A DNA stretch of 64,000 bases, taken from Verrucomicrobiota bacterium (GTDB lineage: Bacteria > Verrucomicrobiota > Verrucomicrobiia > Verrucomicrobiales > Akkermansiaceae). The translations under genes were made by a program, and so were the position numbers. Positions 30,201-40,324 of this stretch are shown in pieces (position 1 is the first letter of the stretch; each line of letters starts with the position of its first letter). Under the pieces are notes generated by a model. It worked only from the letters and a program-made list of their open reading frames with translations, was not told where the DNA came from and made no database searches. The DNA is taken from NCBI GenBank assembly GCA_017301995.1, contig JAFLEH010000001.1, positions 248,001-312,000 on the forward strand. The letters are read 5' to 3'.

Positions 30201-33200
30201 ACGATGATCCTGGACGACCTGAACGCGACCGCCAAACACCGGTGGACGATCAACACCGGATCGGGCGGTCCCCTGACCTTGACCGTCACCGGGGGAACCC
30301 CCAATCTATCCGCCAAGACCGAAACCACTATCGGCGCGGTCGTGGCCGGCACCCAAGGGTTCAACAAGATGGGCACCGGATTGCTCACCCTAACGGGAAC
30401 CAGCACGTTCACTGGGGCGGTCCGGGTCAGCCAAGGCACGCTCGAGGTACAGAAAAAATCCGGCGACGTCGCGTATTCTGTCGCCCAGGGTGCCACCTTG
30501 CGGATCGGCTACTCCACCGGCGGTGGTTATGCCAACACCAATCTCGTCATTTCCGGTGACGGCGCGGCCGCTACCACCGGATTCCAACTTGCCGGCGGAA
30601 AGACCTACAACGCGAGCGGCCAGATCGTCCTGCAATCCCTGCCGACCACCATCCGCCAATATGGCAGCGGTCTGGCAAAGATCGGCACCTTCGATGTCAA
30701 CGGCACCGGCCTGTGGTGCAAGGCCGAGGCGTCAGGGTCGGCCTTGGATTCGAACATTCAGCTTGTTAGTTCCGGCTATGGAATGTCGGTACAGGTGGAC
30801 CCAGGCGTCAACACCGGCACCGGCGATCTGATCGTCCAAGGTTCGCTCAACGTCGGCAGCCAGGGGTTTTACAAACGCGGCGGAGGTTCGGTGCTGCTCA
30901 ACGGTGCCGCCACCGCAAGCAACACCGCCGTGAAGGTCATGGGGGGAACGGTTCTTTGCGGCGTCGCCAACTGCCTCGGCAGCGCGGCCAGCGTGCCGGT
31001 TTCGTCGGGTGCCAGGTTGACCCTCAGGGGATATGACCAGACGGTTGCCTCCCTTACCGCCGCAGCAGGCAGCACGGTGGATTTCGGCGGCACCGCCGTG
31101 ATGACGGTGGGTTCCTCGACCACCCTCGCCGGTGCCGTTCTCGCGTCCATCAACAAGGGGGGCACCCCCGACTCCGGCAAACTCGTGGTGACGGGATCCA
31201 CCAACACCATAACCTACGGCGGAACGCTAACCGTCACCGCCACGGGCGCGAACGCCTTCGCCTCTGGAGACACGTTCCAACTGTTCTCAGCGTCGGGGTT
31301 TTCCGGCTCCTTCACCTCGGTTAGCCTTCCGCCGCTGCCGGTCGGGCTGGCCTGGGACACCAGCGCCCTCGCCACCACCGGCAGCATCAGCGTCACCACC
31401 GTCGGCACCAGCCAGTGGAATGGCGGCGGTAGCGACAATCTCTGGGGCACCGCCGGAAACTGGAACGGAGTGCTGCCCACCAGTGGACAGGTCCTGACAT
31501 TCGCCGGGACCGCCCGCCAGAGCGCATCTAACAATCTACTGAACTCGGTGGGCCGGATCGTTTTTGGCAACGGCGGGTTTTCCCTATCAGGAAACGCGGT
31601 TGCGCTCCAATGGGGCCTGCTCAACCAAACGGGCAACAACACCTGGGGCATCGCCACCACCCTGGCGGTTCCGCAGCCATTCACCAGCAACTCAGGCACA
31701 CTGACGGTCAGCGGCACGGTGGCCAACTCTGGAAACGCGCTCACTCTGGATGGAGCCGGGAACATCACCATTTCAGGTGTGATTTCCGGTACCGGTGGCT
31801 TGGTGAAAACCGGTTCCGGCACGGTCGCGCTCTCCGTCCAGCATACCTACACTGGAGGAACCACGGTCCAGGGAGGCACCCTGAACCTAACCGGAGGTGG
31901 AGGAACACGGGGCACGATCCGCGGCACCGTGACCGTCCAATCCGGCGGCACTCTCCAATTGGCCACCGACGACGCCACGGGATACGGCGGCGGAGCCAAC
32001 GCGCTGACCACGATCAACCTAACGGGAGGAAATCTCCATGTGAGCACCGCTTCCAACCAGACGCTCGGCAGTGCGACCCTCAACCTGACCGGCGGATCGA
32101 TCACCGGCGTCACCAACGGCAACATCGACTTCTATGGCGGCACCTCCGCACTCAATTCCCTCGCGTCCGCCACAACATCGACCATCAGCGGGATCCCGAT
32201 CTCACCGCTGCGCCAGGGCAGCACGACCTTCAACGTCGCCGCCGGCACCACCGCCTCCGGAGTCGATCTGGACATTTCGTCGGTTCTCCGAACCTCCCCA
32301 AGCGGTGATCCGGCGGGAGCATCGCTGATCAAGACCGGAGCGGGCACGCTCAGGCTCGGTGCCACTAACACCTATGCCAGACCCACTCTGGTCAACGAAG
32401 GAACCCTCTGGGTGAATGGCTCGCTCGCGGCCGGCAGTGCCGTCACCGTGGCCGCCGGAGCGACGCTGGGCGGCACCGGAAACGTGATGGGGCCCACCAC
32501 CATTGCCGCTGGCGGCACGCTCGCGCCCGGCAACAACTCGATCGCCAGTTTTTCTATCAGTAACACGCTCACGCTCGCCGGAACCACCCGGATGGAACTC
32601 GGAAAATCGGGCGTGACCAGGAGCAACGACCGGGTCCAGGGCCTCACCACGGTCACCTTCGGGGGCGACTTGCTCGTGACCTCCACCGGTCCGGATCCCC
32701 TCGCGGCCGGCGACTCGTTCCAGTTGTTCAGCGCGACCACCCGCAACGGTTCCTTTGCCTCGATCACGCTGCCGTCGCTGGACCCCGGCCTGGTCTGGAA
32801 GACGGACGAACTCGCCACCACCGGCACCATCCGCGTTCGCGCGCTTCCCATTGCCGGAGATGATATCGCGGGCGCACCCGAAGACACCGTTGCGGTCATT
32901 CCGGTGAAAGCCAACGACACGGATCTGGATGGCGATGCCCTTACCATCGTGTCTGTCACCCAAGGCGGCCACGGACTGGTCTCTATCAGCGGGCAGAATG
33001 TGCACTACACCCCCGCCCCCAACTGGTTTGGCACCGACAGCTTCACCTACACGATTTCCGATGCCAACGAAGGCACGGCCTCCGCTACCGTCACGATGAC
33101 CATCACCCCCGCAAACGACGCCCCCACCTTCACCACCGATCCGATCAACGCCGCTGCCACCGAGGACAGCGCCTTCACCGGGCACCTCGCGGCGAGCGAC

Positions 33201-35507
33201 ATCGACGCAGGAGAATCGCTGAACTTCGAGAAAACCAGCGGACCGGACTGGCTCACGGTTTCGCCGACCGGTGCCCTTGGCGGCACGCCGGGCAACTCGG
33301 ACGTGGGTCCCAATGTCTTCACCGTGCGGGTTACCGACGGATCAAACGCCAGCGACATCGCGACGCTCAATGTCACGGTGGCTAACACGAATGACGCTCC
33401 GACATTCACCACCGATCCCATCGCCGCCGCGGCTACCGAGGACAGCGCCTTCACCGGGCAGCTCGCGGCCAGCGACATCGACGCCGGAGACATGCTGAAC
33501 TTCGAGAAAACCAGCGGACCGGACTGGCTCACGGTATCCCCCACCGGTGCCCTTGGCGGCACTCCGGGGAACTCGGACGTCGGGCCTAACATTTTCACGG
33601 TGCGGGTCACCGACGGATCAAACGCCAGCGCCACCGCGACGCTGAATGTCACGGTGGCTAACACGAATGACGCCCCCACCTTCACCACCGATCCCATCGC
33701 CGCCGCTGCCACCGAGGACAGCGCCTTCACCGGGCACCTCGCGGCGAGCGACATCGACGCAGGAGAATCGCTGAACTTCGAGAAAACCAGCGGACCGGAC
33801 TGGCTCACGGTTTCGCCGACCGGTGCCCTTGGCGGCACGCCGGGCAACTCGGACGTGGGTCCCAATGTCTTCACCGTGCGGGTTACCGACGGATCAAACG
33901 CCAGCGACATCGCGACGCTCAATGTCACGGTGGCTAACACGAATGACGCTCCGACATTCACCACCGATCCCATCGCCGCCGCGGCTACCGAGGACAGCGC
34001 CTTCACCGGGCAGCTCGCGGCCAGCGACATCGACGCCGGAGACATGCTGAACTTCGAGAAAACCAGCGGACCGGACTGGCTCACGGTATCCCCCACCGGT
34101 GCCCTTGGCGGCACTCCGGGGAACTCGGACGTCGGGCCTAACATTTTCACGGTGCGGGTCACCGACGGATCAAACGCCAGCGCCACCGCGACGCTGAATG
34201 TCACGGTGGCGAACACGAATGACGCCCCCACCTTCACCGCTGATCCCATCGCCGCCGCGGCCACCGAGGACAGTGCCTTCACCGGGCAGCTCGCGGCCAG
34301 CGACATCGACGCCGGAGACATGCTGAACTTCGAGAAAACCAGCGGACCGGACTGGCTCACGGTCTCCCCCACCGGTGCCCTTGGCGGCACGCCGGGGAAC
34401 TCCGACGTCGGGCCTAACGTTTTCACGGTGCGGGTCACCGACGGGTCGAGCGCTACCGCCACCGCGACGCTGAATGTCACGGTGGCTAACACGAATGACG
34501 CCCCCACCTTCACCACCGATACGATCAACGCCGAGGCCACCGAGGACAGCGCCTTCACCGGGCAGCTCGCGGCGAGCGACATCGACGCCGGAGACATGCT
34601 GAACTTCGAGAAAATCAGCGGACCGGACTGGCTCACGGTTTCGCCGACCGGTGCCCTGGGTGGCACTCCGGGGAACTCCGACGTCGGGCCTAACATTTTC
34701 ACGGTGCGGGTTACCGACGGATCAAACGCCAGCGCCACCGCGACGCTGAATGTCACGGTTTCCAACGTGAACGACGCTCCGACCTTCACCACCGATCCCA
34801 TTGACGGCATCGGCGCGGCAGAAGGTCAGGTTTATGCAGGCACGGTCGCCGGGTCGGCCGGCGACATCGACGCCGGGGACATCCTAACCTATTCGAAAAC
34901 CGGCGGCCCACCGTGGCTCGCGATCGCGGCCGACGGATCCCTAACAGGAACGCCCGCGGGCAGCGACGTCGGCCCCAACAGTTTCACCATCCGCGCCACC
35001 GACGGCGCCGGAGCCTTCGCGGAAGCCACGCTCCGGATCACCGTGACCGCCACCGATCCCTACGTTCTCTGGGCAGCCAGACTCACCGCCGGAGTCAATG
35101 ACGGAAAGGACCAGGATCCCGACGGTGACGGACTGATCAACCTCGGGGAGTTCGCCTTCAACTCCGATCCTCTATCCGACGTTAGAGACGGACGGATTGC
35201 CACCCGGATCGCCGTGATCGGGGGCATCGACTGCCTCGCCATCACGCTGCCGGTCCGGTCCGGCGCGGAGTTTTCCGGAAACGGTCCGGTTTCCACCGGG
35301 ATCGACGGCATATACTATCAAATCGAGGGAGCCGGGGATCTGTCGGTCTGGAATCTCGGGCTGTCCGAGGTCACCGGCCCGGAAGCGGATGCTTTGCGCA
35401 CCGGCCTTCCCGCGCTGGACGCGGGATGGACCTACCGCAGCTTCCGCACCGAAGGAGGCCTCTCCAGAGCCTTTCTCCGCGTGCGGGTGGCCGACGCGCC
35501 ACCCTGA
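27219..35507 (+). CDS. Giant multidomain surface protein (DUF3472, PA14, Ig, beta-strand repeats, 7 tandem Ig-like repeats)
   Basis: This 2762-residue exported protein has an N-terminal signal ([20 protein letters not shown]). Domains in order: DUF3472 about 51-215 ([36 protein letters not shown]); PA14 about 401-534 ([31 protein letters not shown]); a concanavalin-like domain about 657-852; an Ig domain about 861-936 ([17 protein letters not shown]). Autotransporter-type beta-strand repeats fill about 943-1874 ([20 protein letters not shown]). A cadherin-like domain follows at about 1879-1965 ([20 protein letters not shown]), then seven 92-residue Ig-like (He_PIG-type) repeats to about 2612. 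The end has an Asp-rich Ca-binding segment ([20 protein letters not shown]). No PEP-CTERM tail or membrane anchor is seen. It is probably an adhesin or glycan-binding surface protein. A hairpin terminator overlaps its stop. Confidence 0.88.
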   Translation: MSAPDRMKEAEAPSACRLERPFRAIAALAAALMLAPAASHAQYHSYNVPSNSDCIMQDYRSVNVPGGIYDAVHQEYVSSSDGGSGYFYGGYTHQNSGGTKSLVQYVCWPASGGYAPYSQQIPTFAGTNMVGYAQIGEGSSCAIKGYWPQFSPDLWTREVVRYWQPADGTPHVGYQGMWMKDPTTGHWHHLGTFRYPFAVTGVNGMSGWQENFTGYSGDYKVAHAGGYYHKSGAWQRANQIRFTSSGYTYSATDATYPTSFAQSDVGPGFTGQYNVPNTVTLTDQPAAPTFDSIVVSAATATVHGSRMVVKWEMPPTSSPQLTYKIEVFNNAGYTGSPALTFTDNEPDTRQKMLDVTGIATPYVRLTISDIFYNNGTPVPITPDPAALSPAASVSGTVAGLNYQYYQAASGSWSALPDFSTLTPIRQGAVGFPDATPRLRRTNYGFHYSGYFQAPTDGIYAFTLRSGDGSVLVIDGTTVIDFDGLHDSTQFKSGAIALAAGKHALTLRYFRGDPPTVNTTVYNDGIGLTYEGPGIAPTDVPASAFSRIPASGEPTVALSSPANNSTVVNSSPGLGASVTANGATINSVQFYMAGDKPYYPRPDSAAGYFIGQDSSAPYELNSMVWTAPVNQVRARVVFNGNGTIDSEPITITTTNSVMGAWSWNPLEMHNYASGASVSGNTVSILGDGMNMMSRQVTGDCTLIAHLADMTPNTAGSDGISPSGSWRGGIILRSTANTTIGEPLGNGSSTRFVALFSSVGGGTYFQDDTMREGNGDANKWSSNLGGGNKWYKIQRVGNVFTSSVSADGVIWSVANTITIANFGTTIHAGVFTHAMQSFNPNIHRASFDGYSLTGSNVIVPASVSVSPESISVVAGLPATFSASVIGPVPASYQWQFNGIDIPGATGSTHTIASVTPGDAGSYTVVANGVTSAPANLLISSPPGSGVWTNASGGSWPATGNWSGGTVAGGTDAVADFGTLNLSANRTVTLDGARTLGTMILDDLNATAKHRWTINTGSGGPLTLTVTGGTPNLSAKTETTIGAVVAGTQGFNKMGTGLLTLTGTSTFTGAVRVSQGTLEVQKKSGDVAYSVAQGATLRIGYSTGGGYANTNLVISGDGAAATTGFQLAGGKTYNASGQIVLQSLPTTIRQYGSGLAKIGTFDVNGTGLWCKAEASGSALDSNIQLVSSGYGMSVQVDPGVNTGTGDLIVQGSLNVGSQGFYKRGGGSVLLNGAATASNTAVKVMGGTVLCGVANCLGSAASVPVSSGARLTLRGYDQTVASLTAAAGSTVDFGGTAVMTVGSSTTLAGAVLASINKGGTPDSGKLVVTGSTNTITYGGTLTVTATGANAFASGDTFQLFSASGFSGSFTSVSLPPLPVGLAWDTSALATTGSISVTTVGTSQWNGGGSDNLWGTAGNWNGVLPTSGQVLTFAGTARQSASNNLLNSVGRIVFGNGGFSLSGNAVALQWGLLNQTGNNTWGIATTLAVPQPFTSNSGTLTVSGTVANSGNALTLDGAGNITISGVISGTGGLVKTGSGTVALSVQHTYTGGTTVQGGTLNLTGGGGTRGTIRGTVTVQSGGTLQLATDDATGYGGGANALTTINLTGGNLHVSTASNQTLGSATLNLTGGSITGVTNGNIDFYGGTSALNSLASATTSTISGIPISPLRQGSTTFNVAAGTTASGVDLDISSVLRTSPSGDPAGASLIKTGAGTLRLGATNTYARPTLVNEGTLWVNGSLAAGSAVTVAAGATLGGTGNVMGPTTIAAGGTLAPGNNSIASFSISNTLTLAGTTRMELGKSGVTRSNDRVQGLTTVTFGGDLLVTSTGPDPLAAGDSFQLFSATTRNGSFASITLPSLDPGLVWKTDELATTGTIRVRALPIAGDDIAGAPEDTVAVIPVKANDTDLDGDALTIVSVTQGGHGLVSISGQNVHYTPAPNWFGTDSFTYTISDANEGTASATVTMTITPANDAPTFTTDPINAAATEDSAFTGHLAASDIDAGESLNFEKTSGPDWLTVSPTGALGGTPGNSDVGPNVFTVRVTDGSNASDIATLNVTVANTNDAPTFTTDPIAAAATEDSAFTGQLAASDIDAGDMLNFEKTSGPDWLTVSPTGALGGTPGNSDVGPNIFTVRVTDGSNASATATLNVTVANTNDAPTFTTDPIAAAATEDSAFTGHLAASDIDAGESLNFEKTSGPDWLTVSPTGALGGTPGNSDVGPNVFTVRVTDGSNASDIATLNVTVANTNDAPTFTTDPIAAAATEDSAFTGQLAASDIDAGDMLNFEKTSGPDWLTVSPTGALGGTPGNSDVGPNIFTVRVTDGSNASATATLNVTVANTNDAPTFTADPIAAAATEDSAFTGQLAASDIDAGDMLNFEKTSGPDWLTVSPTGALGGTPGNSDVGPNVFTVRVTDGSSATATATLNVTVANTNDAPTFTTDTINAEATEDSAFTGQLAASDIDAGDMLNFEKISGPDWLTVSPTGALGGTPGNSDVGPNIFTVRVTDGSNASATATLNVTVSNVNDAPTFTTDPIDGIGAAEGQVYAGTVAGSAGDIDAGDILTYSKTGGPPWLAIAADGSLTGTPAGSDVGPNSFTIRATDGAGAFAEATLRITVTATDPYVLWAARLTAGVNDGKDQDPDGDGLINLGEFAFNSDPLSDVRDGRIATRIAVIGGIDCLAITLPVRSGAEFSGNGPVSTGIDGIYYQIEGAGDLSVWNLGLSEVTGPEADALRTGLPALDAGWTYRSFRTEGGLSRAFLRVRVADAPP
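33114..35055 (+). repeat. Seven tandem 276-bp coding repeats with a recent 552-bp duplication
   Basis: Units start at 33114, 33390, 33666, 33942, 34218, 34494 and 34770, each opening with NDAPTF. By eye, units 1-2 and units 3-4 are identical from 33149-33658 to 33701-34210 (510 bp), so a two-unit block was duplicated recently. Units 5 and 6 are close copies. Unit 7 is diverged and slightly longer. Confidence 0.92.
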
Positions 35508-35527
35508 CGCGGGTCAAAGGTGGTTTT
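35499..35527 (+). terminator. Hairpin terminator overlapping the giant gene's stop codon
   Basis: CCACC (35499-35503) pairs with GGTGG, and an inner TGAC/GTCA stem closes a GCGG loop; TTTT follows. The TGA stop forms part of the inner stem. The T-tract is short, so the call is moderate. Confidence 0.5.
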
Positions 35528-35530
35528 GCA

Positions 35531-36037
35531 TCACTTGATCTGCTTCTCGATGCCGTTGGTGGATGCCCCGGCGATCCGCTTGCCGTTCTGGAACAGTTCG
35601 ACCACATAGCCCGCATACCGTTTACCCGTGTCCGGGCCCACCGTCCGGCGCTTGTTCTTGCCCTTGCCGGTGACCTTCACCTCGCCTTCCTTTTCAGTAA
35701 ACTTCGCGGTTCCGGATTCCACGTCCAGCTTGCCATCGGCATCCAGCTTGATTTCTTTCGTTCCCTTGGACTCCACCGATTTTCGGTCGTTGCGGATATC
35801 CTCGCCCACGATCTTCCACTCGATTTTCAACCCGGTCAGCTCACGGTGCTCCCGGTTTTCCAGATGGATCTCGAGCCGCCGCGAGGATGTCACGGACTTG
35901 TTGGACCGATCCGCCCCCGCGGACACCGCCTTCACCGTAATCCTGACGTCCGGCACCGCCCCCGGAGCCGAAGGCTCCGCCACGGCAACCATGGAAACGA
36001 ACGGCACGCACAACAACATCATTACTTTCCGGAACAT
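35531..36037 (-). CDS. Small exported protein of unknown function
   Basis: This is a 168-residue protein with a signal peptide (MFRKVMMLLCVPFVSMVAVA); a start at one of the two following Met codons is also possible. The rest is charged and beta-rich (DVRITVKAVSAGADRSNKSV, RRLEIHLENREHRELTGLKI, YAGYVVELFQNGKRIAG). The layout suggests a single Ig-like or C2-like sandwich domain comparing 'first-order' and 'derived' strands. I do not recognise the family. It converges on the giant surface-protein gene with 23 nt between stops. Confidence 0.65.
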   Translation of the reverse strand: MFRKVMMLLCVPFVSMVAVAEPSAPGAVPDVRITVKAVSAGADRSNKSVTSSRRLEIHLENREHRELTGLKIEWKIVGEDIRNDRKSVESKGTKEIKLDADGKLDVESGTAKFTEKEGEVKVTGKGKNKRRTVGPDTGKRYAGYVVELFQNGKRIAGASTNGIEKQIK

Positions 36038-36249
36038 GCCGCCAAACTCGCCTAACCAAGCCGCCCTGTCAAGCGCTTAGGCACAAGTGACCGGCAGAGC
36101 CTGTGCGAGTCCCCTCGACATCATGCCAAAGCCTCATGACTTCATGCCACAGAACCCGGCGCCGACTCAAACCGTTCCGTGACACGAGGATCAACCGGCG
36201 CGGAACCGCTTCGGGCCCGGATGGGACAAGGACTAACCAAGCCATCCCG

Positions 36250-36287
36250 CAAAGCAAAATACCGCGGACGGGGTGAACCGTCCGCGG
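36250..36287 (-). terminator. Rho-independent terminator of the EF-hand gene
   Basis: A perfect 10-bp stem, CCGCGGACGG with CCGTCCGCGG, closes a 6-nt loop at 36262-36287. On the minus strand it is followed by TATTTTGCTTT. It lies 30 nt past the stop of the minus-strand EF-hand gene. The rest of the 280-bp gap up to 36038 shows nothing else. Confidence 0.8.
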
Positions 36288-36317
36288 CCGTGTCAGATCG
36301 ATGATCCCGCTATCGGA

Positions 36318-36848
36318 TTACTTTTCTTCGGGAGCGGGAGCCGGTGCGGGAGCGGGGGCCGGAGGGGCACCCGGACCACCACGGCGGCCACCCTCACGTC
36401 CACCCGGGCCACCGGGAGCGCCCGGACGGCCACCCATGCGGCCGAAGCCGGGATTTTCCTCACGGGCTTTCTTCATTTCCTCTTCGTTGAGCTTGCCGTC
36501 GCCGTCCTTGTCATATTTTTCCAGCATTTCCTTTTGCTGGCCTTCGCGGGCGGCCTTGGTCTCCTCTTCGTTGAGCTTGCCGTCGCCGTCCTTATCGTAT
36601 TTCTCCAGCATCGCCTTCTGGCGTTTTTCGCGGGCGGCCTTCATATCGGCCTGCCATGCGGTGCGTTCTTCCTCGGAGAGTTTGCCGTCGCCGTCCTTGT
36701 CATATTTCTTGAGGATGGCTTCGGGCATCGGGCGGTTGCCGCCGGGACCACCCGGGCGGGCCGGACGATCCGGCTTGGCGGGGGCATCCTGGGCAAAGGC
36801 GCTGACGCCGAGCATGGCGCTGAATGCGAGCAGATAGGTAACTTTCAT
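36318..36848 (-). CDS. Exported EF-hand protein with Pro/Ala/Gly-rich tail
   Basis: This is a 176-residue protein with a signal peptide (MKVTYLLAFSAMLGVSAFAQ). Three canonical EF-hand loops share KYDKDGDGKL, followed by SEEE or NEEE, spaced 26-44 residues apart with Lys/Glu-rich helices between them. The tail is Gly/Arg/Pro-rich and ends in a run of Pro-Ala pairs and EEK. The repeats are nearly identical at DNA level, suggesting internal duplication. Expected to bind calcium in the periplasm or outside; the partner is unknown. A strong terminator follows. Confidence 0.85.
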   Translation of the reverse strand: MKVTYLLAFSAMLGVSAFAQDAPAKPDRPARPGGPGGNRPMPEAILKKYDKDGDGKLSEEERTAWQADMKAAREKRQKAMLEKYDKDGDGKLNEEETKAAREGQQKEMLEKYDKDGDGKLNEEEMKKAREENPGFGRMGGRPGAPGGPGGREGGRRGGPGAPPAPAPAPAPAPEEK

Positions 36849-36983
36849 GGTTTGTTCTGGTGTTGGGGTTGACTTTGTTGTTGGAGCGCGGTTACGGGCT
36901 CGTAGGAGGATGAACCCTGCCCCGAAAAAAAGGTTGCGGTAAAATTGCGGATTGGTTTGCCAGCACGGGCGCGAGCGGCTTGG

Positions 36984-37916
36984 ATGCCGCCCGTCATGGT
37001 CCCGTCTTCCGCCACTCCGTCCCCGTCCAAAGCGCTGGTTTTCGCCCGGCGGCTGGGGAGCACCCTGCTGTTGTGGGGGCTGGTGGGGGCGACCTTCGCC
37101 AGCATGCGGGCGTGGGCGTATCTGGGGCTGATCGCCCTACTGACGCTGGTTTCCACGCTGGAGATTTTCCGCATGGCCGGGAAGGCCGGGGTGAGTAGCT
37201 GCGGCCGGTTCGGGCTGATTCTGACGGCGCTCTACTGTGCCGTCCTTCACGCGGATCTGGCGTTGGGGCGGACGGTGCTGCCGGGCTGGGAACTGGCGCT
37301 GGTGGGGTTGTGCCTTTGCGGCGCGTTTGTGATCCACCTGCGCGTGCCGGTCCGCGGGATCGACACGCTCACCGGCGTGATGACCACGGCGGGTGCCTTC
37401 GTTTATGTGGCGGTGCTGTTCAATTTCACCTCCAAACTGCTGTTTTTCCTCCCGGAATGGCGGTTGGCGGACAGCAAGGTGGCGATGCCAGCCGCGCTGC
37501 TCGTGCTGTGGCTGTTGGCGGTCACGAAATTCTCCGACATGGGTGCCTATCTGACCGGCTCGGTGATCGGCCGCCACAAGATGATCCCGCACATCAGCCC
37601 CGCCAAAACGTGGGAAGGATTTGCGGGAGGACTGGCGTTCTCCCAGCTCGCGGGTTGCGGGCTTTACGCGCTGTTTCCCCAACATTTCGCCGTGCTCGGC
37701 GGGTGGGGCCACGTGGTTTTGCTAGGGTTCGTGCTCGGCGTGCTCGCGGTGATCGGCGACCTCGCGGAAAGCGTGGTCAAGCGCGCCCTCGGCGCCAAGG
37801 ATTCCGGCCAGATGCTCCCCGGTATCGGCGGCGCGCTCGACCTGATCGACAGCATTTGTTTCACCGCGCCCGTGCTGTATTTCTATCTGCTCTGGGTCCG
37901 CCCCGCCATCGCATGA
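36984..37916 (+). CDS. cdsA: Phosphatidate cytidylyltransferase
   Basis: This is an about 310-residue membrane enzyme making CDP-diacylglycerol from CTP and phosphatidic acid, the branch point for bacterial phospholipids. There are eight or so hydrophobic helices (LLLWGLVGATFASMRAWAYL etc.). The CDP-diglyceride synthase signature is near the C-terminus: SVVKRALGAKDSGQMLPGIG, followed by GALDLIDS, where the usual HGG reads IGG. SPAKTWEGFAGG is also conserved. Starts at 36984 and 36996 (both ATG) are possible; a TTG at 36945 is less likely. The stop overlaps the dxr start (ATGA), the usual cdsA-dxr arrangement. Confidence 0.92.
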   Translation: MPPVMVPSSATPSPSKALVFARRLGSTLLLWGLVGATFASMRAWAYLGLIALLTLVSTLEIFRMAGKAGVSSCGRFGLILTALYCAVLHADLALGRTVLPGWELALVGLCLCGAFVIHLRVPVRGIDTLTGVMTTAGAFVYVAVLFNFTSKLLFFLPEWRLADSKVAMPAALLVLWLLAVTKFSDMGAYLTGSVIGRHKMIPHISPAKTWEGFAGGLAFSQLAGCGLYALFPQHFAVLGGWGHVVLLGFVLGVLAVIGDLAESVVKRALGAKDSGQMLPGIGGALDLIDSICFTAPVLYFYLLWVRPAIA

Positions 37917-39106
37917 CCGCTCCACGGAAACGCAGGGTGGTTTTGCTGGGATCCACCGGATCCATCGGATGCTCCACGCTGGAGGTCGCCCGCAGGTTGC
38001 CGGATCGGATAGAAATCGTCGGCCTGGCGGCGAGAGGAAACATCGAAAAACTGGCCGAACAGGTCCGCGCCACCGGCGTGCGGGAGGTCGCGATCCATGA
38101 CGCGTCCAAGGAAGCCGCCCTGCGCGCGCTGCTGCCGCCGGGAACCAACGTGCGCACCGGCCCCGAAGGCCTGGCCGGCCTGGCGACCATGGCCGGAGCC
38201 GATATCGTGCTGGTGGCCATCGTGGGGACGGCGGGGCTGCAACCGGCGCTCGCGGCGATCGAGGCCGGCCGCGATCTGGCGGTGGCCTCCAAGGAAATCC
38301 TGGTGATGGCCGGCGAGGTAATCACCACCGCTGCCGCCCGCCACGGCGTGAAACTGCTGCCCGTGGATAGCGAACACAACGCGATTTTCCAATGCCTGGA
38401 AGGCCACCGCGGCGGACCGGACGAAATCTCACGGCTCATTCTAACCGCATCGGGCGGACCGTTCCGGCAATGGCCCGCCGCCGATCTGGCAAAAGTAACC
38501 CCCGCCCAGGCGCTGCGCCATCCCACCTGGGACATGGGGCCCAAAATCACCATCGACTCCGCCACGCTTTTCAACAAAGGCCTGGAAATGATCGAGGCCC
38601 GGTGGTTGTTCGGCATCGGCATGGACCGCATCGCGGTGCTGGTGCATCCGCAGAGCATCGTCCACTCGATGGTCGAGTTCCGCGACGGCTCGGTGCTCGC
38701 CCAACTCAGCCGGACCGACATGTGTTTTCCGATCCAATACGCGCTCACTTGGCCGGACCGCGTGGCGGGCGGACTCGCGTCGCCGGATTTCGCCGCGCTC
38801 GGCCGGTTGGACTTCGAGGAGCCGCGCGACGGGGTGTTTCCCGCGCTTGGGCTGGCCCGCCGGGCCGGGCTCACAGGCGGCACGCTGCCCGCGGTTTTCA
38901 ACGCCGCCAACGAAGTGGCGGTGGAGGCTTTCCGAGCCGGAAAACTGTCCTTCCCCGGCATCTGGCGGTGCGTGGAATCCGCGATGGACGCCCACACGGT
39001 TCTGCCGTCCGCCTCGCTCGAAACCGTGATCGCCGCGGACGTGTGGGCCCGCACCACCGCACGGAGTTTCTGCGAAACGGCGGCCACGGCTGGCGAATTG
39101 CCCTGA
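37913..39106 (+). CDS. dxr: 1-deoxy-D-xylulose 5-phosphate reductoisomerase
   Basis: This 397-residue enzyme is the second step of the MEP isoprenoid pathway and NADPH-dependent. The ATG at 37913 overlaps the cdsA stop by 4 nt and gives MTAPRKRRVVLLGSTGSIGC with the NADPH-binding GSTGSIG. Conserved active-site segments are ASKEILVMAGE, PVDSEHNAIFQCLEG, LTASGGPFR, HPTWDMGPKITIDSATLFNK and FNAANEVAVEAFRAG. Length is normal. Together with cdsA it is the envelope/isoprenoid segment of the region. Confidence 0.97.
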   Translation: MTAPRKRRVVLLGSTGSIGCSTLEVARRLPDRIEIVGLAARGNIEKLAEQVRATGVREVAIHDASKEAALRALLPPGTNVRTGPEGLAGLATMAGADIVLVAIVGTAGLQPALAAIEAGRDLAVASKEILVMAGEVITTAAARHGVKLLPVDSEHNAIFQCLEGHRGGPDEISRLILTASGGPFRQWPAADLAKVTPAQALRHPTWDMGPKITIDSATLFNKGLEMIEARWLFGIGMDRIAVLVHPQSIVHSMVEFRDGSVLAQLSRTDMCFPIQYALTWPDRVAGGLASPDFAALGRLDFEEPRDGVFPALGLARRAGLTGGTLPAVFNAANEVAVEAFRAGKLSFPGIWRCVESAMDAHTVLPSASLETVIAADVWARTTARSFCETAATAGELP

Positions 39107-39148
39107 TTTTGGGCTTCAAATCCCCTCCCCGCCTGCCATGCTCCGCGC

Positions 39149-40282
39149 ATGCGCAACCTCATCCGCCCCGCCATTCTCGCCCTCGCCCTGCTTCAAGCGG
39201 CTCCAGCCGCCCCGGCCGATGCGGAACGGGTCAAAGCCGATTACAAGGCGGAAATGGCCAAATGGAACGTCGCCGTAACCTCAGCCACCACCGCCGAAAC
39301 CCGCATGGCCGCATGGAACGCCCGACCCGACCCCGCGGTTTACGCCCGCAAGATGTGGACCGTCATCTCCCCGTCCCTCGGCGAATCATGGGTGGCCGAT
39401 CCCATGGCGTGGTTCATCGGCCTGACACTCAACCTGCAGGCACCCAATCCCACCGAAAGCGCCACCCCGTCGCCCGCTCCATCCGCTCCGGCCGACCCGC
39501 GGCAGTTTGGCAAGGAACTCGACACCATCGCCACCGCGATCAGTTCCTATCACCTATCCAACCCAAAGCTCGCCCCGGTCTGCCTCGCCTATGCCTCCGG
39601 CTCCGATCCGAAATCGTTCGCGCTGTTGGAAAAACTCCAGACCTCCCACACCGACAAATCCGTCCAGGGAGTGGCCGCTCTTGCCACCGCCATGCGGCTC
39701 CGCTCGCTGGGCGACGATCCGGAGCTGATGTCCCGCCGCCTCAAGCTGCTCCGCAAGGCGATCATCGACTCGGCCGACGTGGAGATCTCCGGCGTCACCG
39801 TGGCCAAGCTCGCGCAGGACGAACTCTACGTGATCCGCAATCTAACCAAGGGACGGATCGCCCCCGATCTAACCGGCATGGATTCCGGCTCGCGCCCGAT
39901 GACACTTTCCGACCACAAGGGAAAGGTCGTGGTCCTGCTGTTTTGGAACAGCGGCGTCACGGATGTGGTGCGGCTTCTCGAATCCATGGGCTCCCTCCGG
40001 AAAACCTATGCGGAAAAGGGCTTGGTCCTCGTAGGCGTGAACAACGACACCGTGGCCAACCTGCGCTCGATCCAACAAACCGACGCCGACCTGCTCGGGT
40101 TCCCGAATTTCTCCGATCCGCGCAACGAGTTGTCGGGCATCTACCGGGTGGGGACCTGGCCGCTGGTCTATGTGCTGGACCGCGAGCGCAAGATCCAATA
40201 CGTCGGCACGCCGGGATCGTTCGTCAACGCCTCGGTGGCCGCCCTGATGGAGCCCGCCGAGAAGCCGGCTCCCGGAAAATAA
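39149..40282 (+). CDS. Exported thioredoxin-fold protein lacking the CXXC motif
   Basis: This is a 377-residue protein with a signal peptide (MRNLIRPAILALALLQAAPA). The middle is helical (KADYKAEMAKWNVAVTSATT, PELMSRRLKLLRKAI). Residues from about 235 form a TlpA/AhpC-type thioredoxin fold (APDLTGMDSGSRPMTLSDHK, GKVVVLLFWNSG, GLVLVGVNNDT, YRVGTWPLVYVLDRERKIQY). The position where redox TlpA proteins have WCxxC reads FWNSGVTDVV, so the catalytic cysteines are absent while the cis-Pro (TWP) remains. It probably binds or scaffolds rather than doing disulfide exchange. It follows dxr at 42 nt. Confidence 0.8.
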   Translation: MRNLIRPAILALALLQAAPAAPADAERVKADYKAEMAKWNVAVTSATTAETRMAAWNARPDPAVYARKMWTVISPSLGESWVADPMAWFIGLTLNLQAPNPTESATPSPAPSAPADPRQFGKELDTIATAISSYHLSNPKLAPVCLAYASGSDPKSFALLEKLQTSHTDKSVQGVAALATAMRLRSLGDDPELMSRRLKLLRKAIIDSADVEISGVTVAKLAQDELYVIRNLTKGRIAPDLTGMDSGSRPMTLSDHKGKVVVLLFWNSGVTDVVRLLESMGSLRKTYAEKGLVLVGVNNDTVANLRSIQQTDADLLGFPNFSDPRNELSGIYRVGTWPLVYVLDRERKIQYVGTPGSFVNASVAALMEPAEKPAPGK

Positions 40283-40324
40283 CCCGGCGTCTCCCGATTC
40301 CGAATCCGGCAGAACCCTCACGCC

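Noticed and set aside
33047..34810. 587-residue open frame on the minus strand
   Set aside because: It is the antisense shadow of the tandem 276-bp repeats; length comes from the repeated codon pattern, and the sense strand encodes the recognised Ig-like repeats.
37310..37912. N-terminal extension of the dxr frame
   Set aside because: It overlaps cdsA in another frame and has no homology; dxr starts at the ATGA overlap with cdsA.
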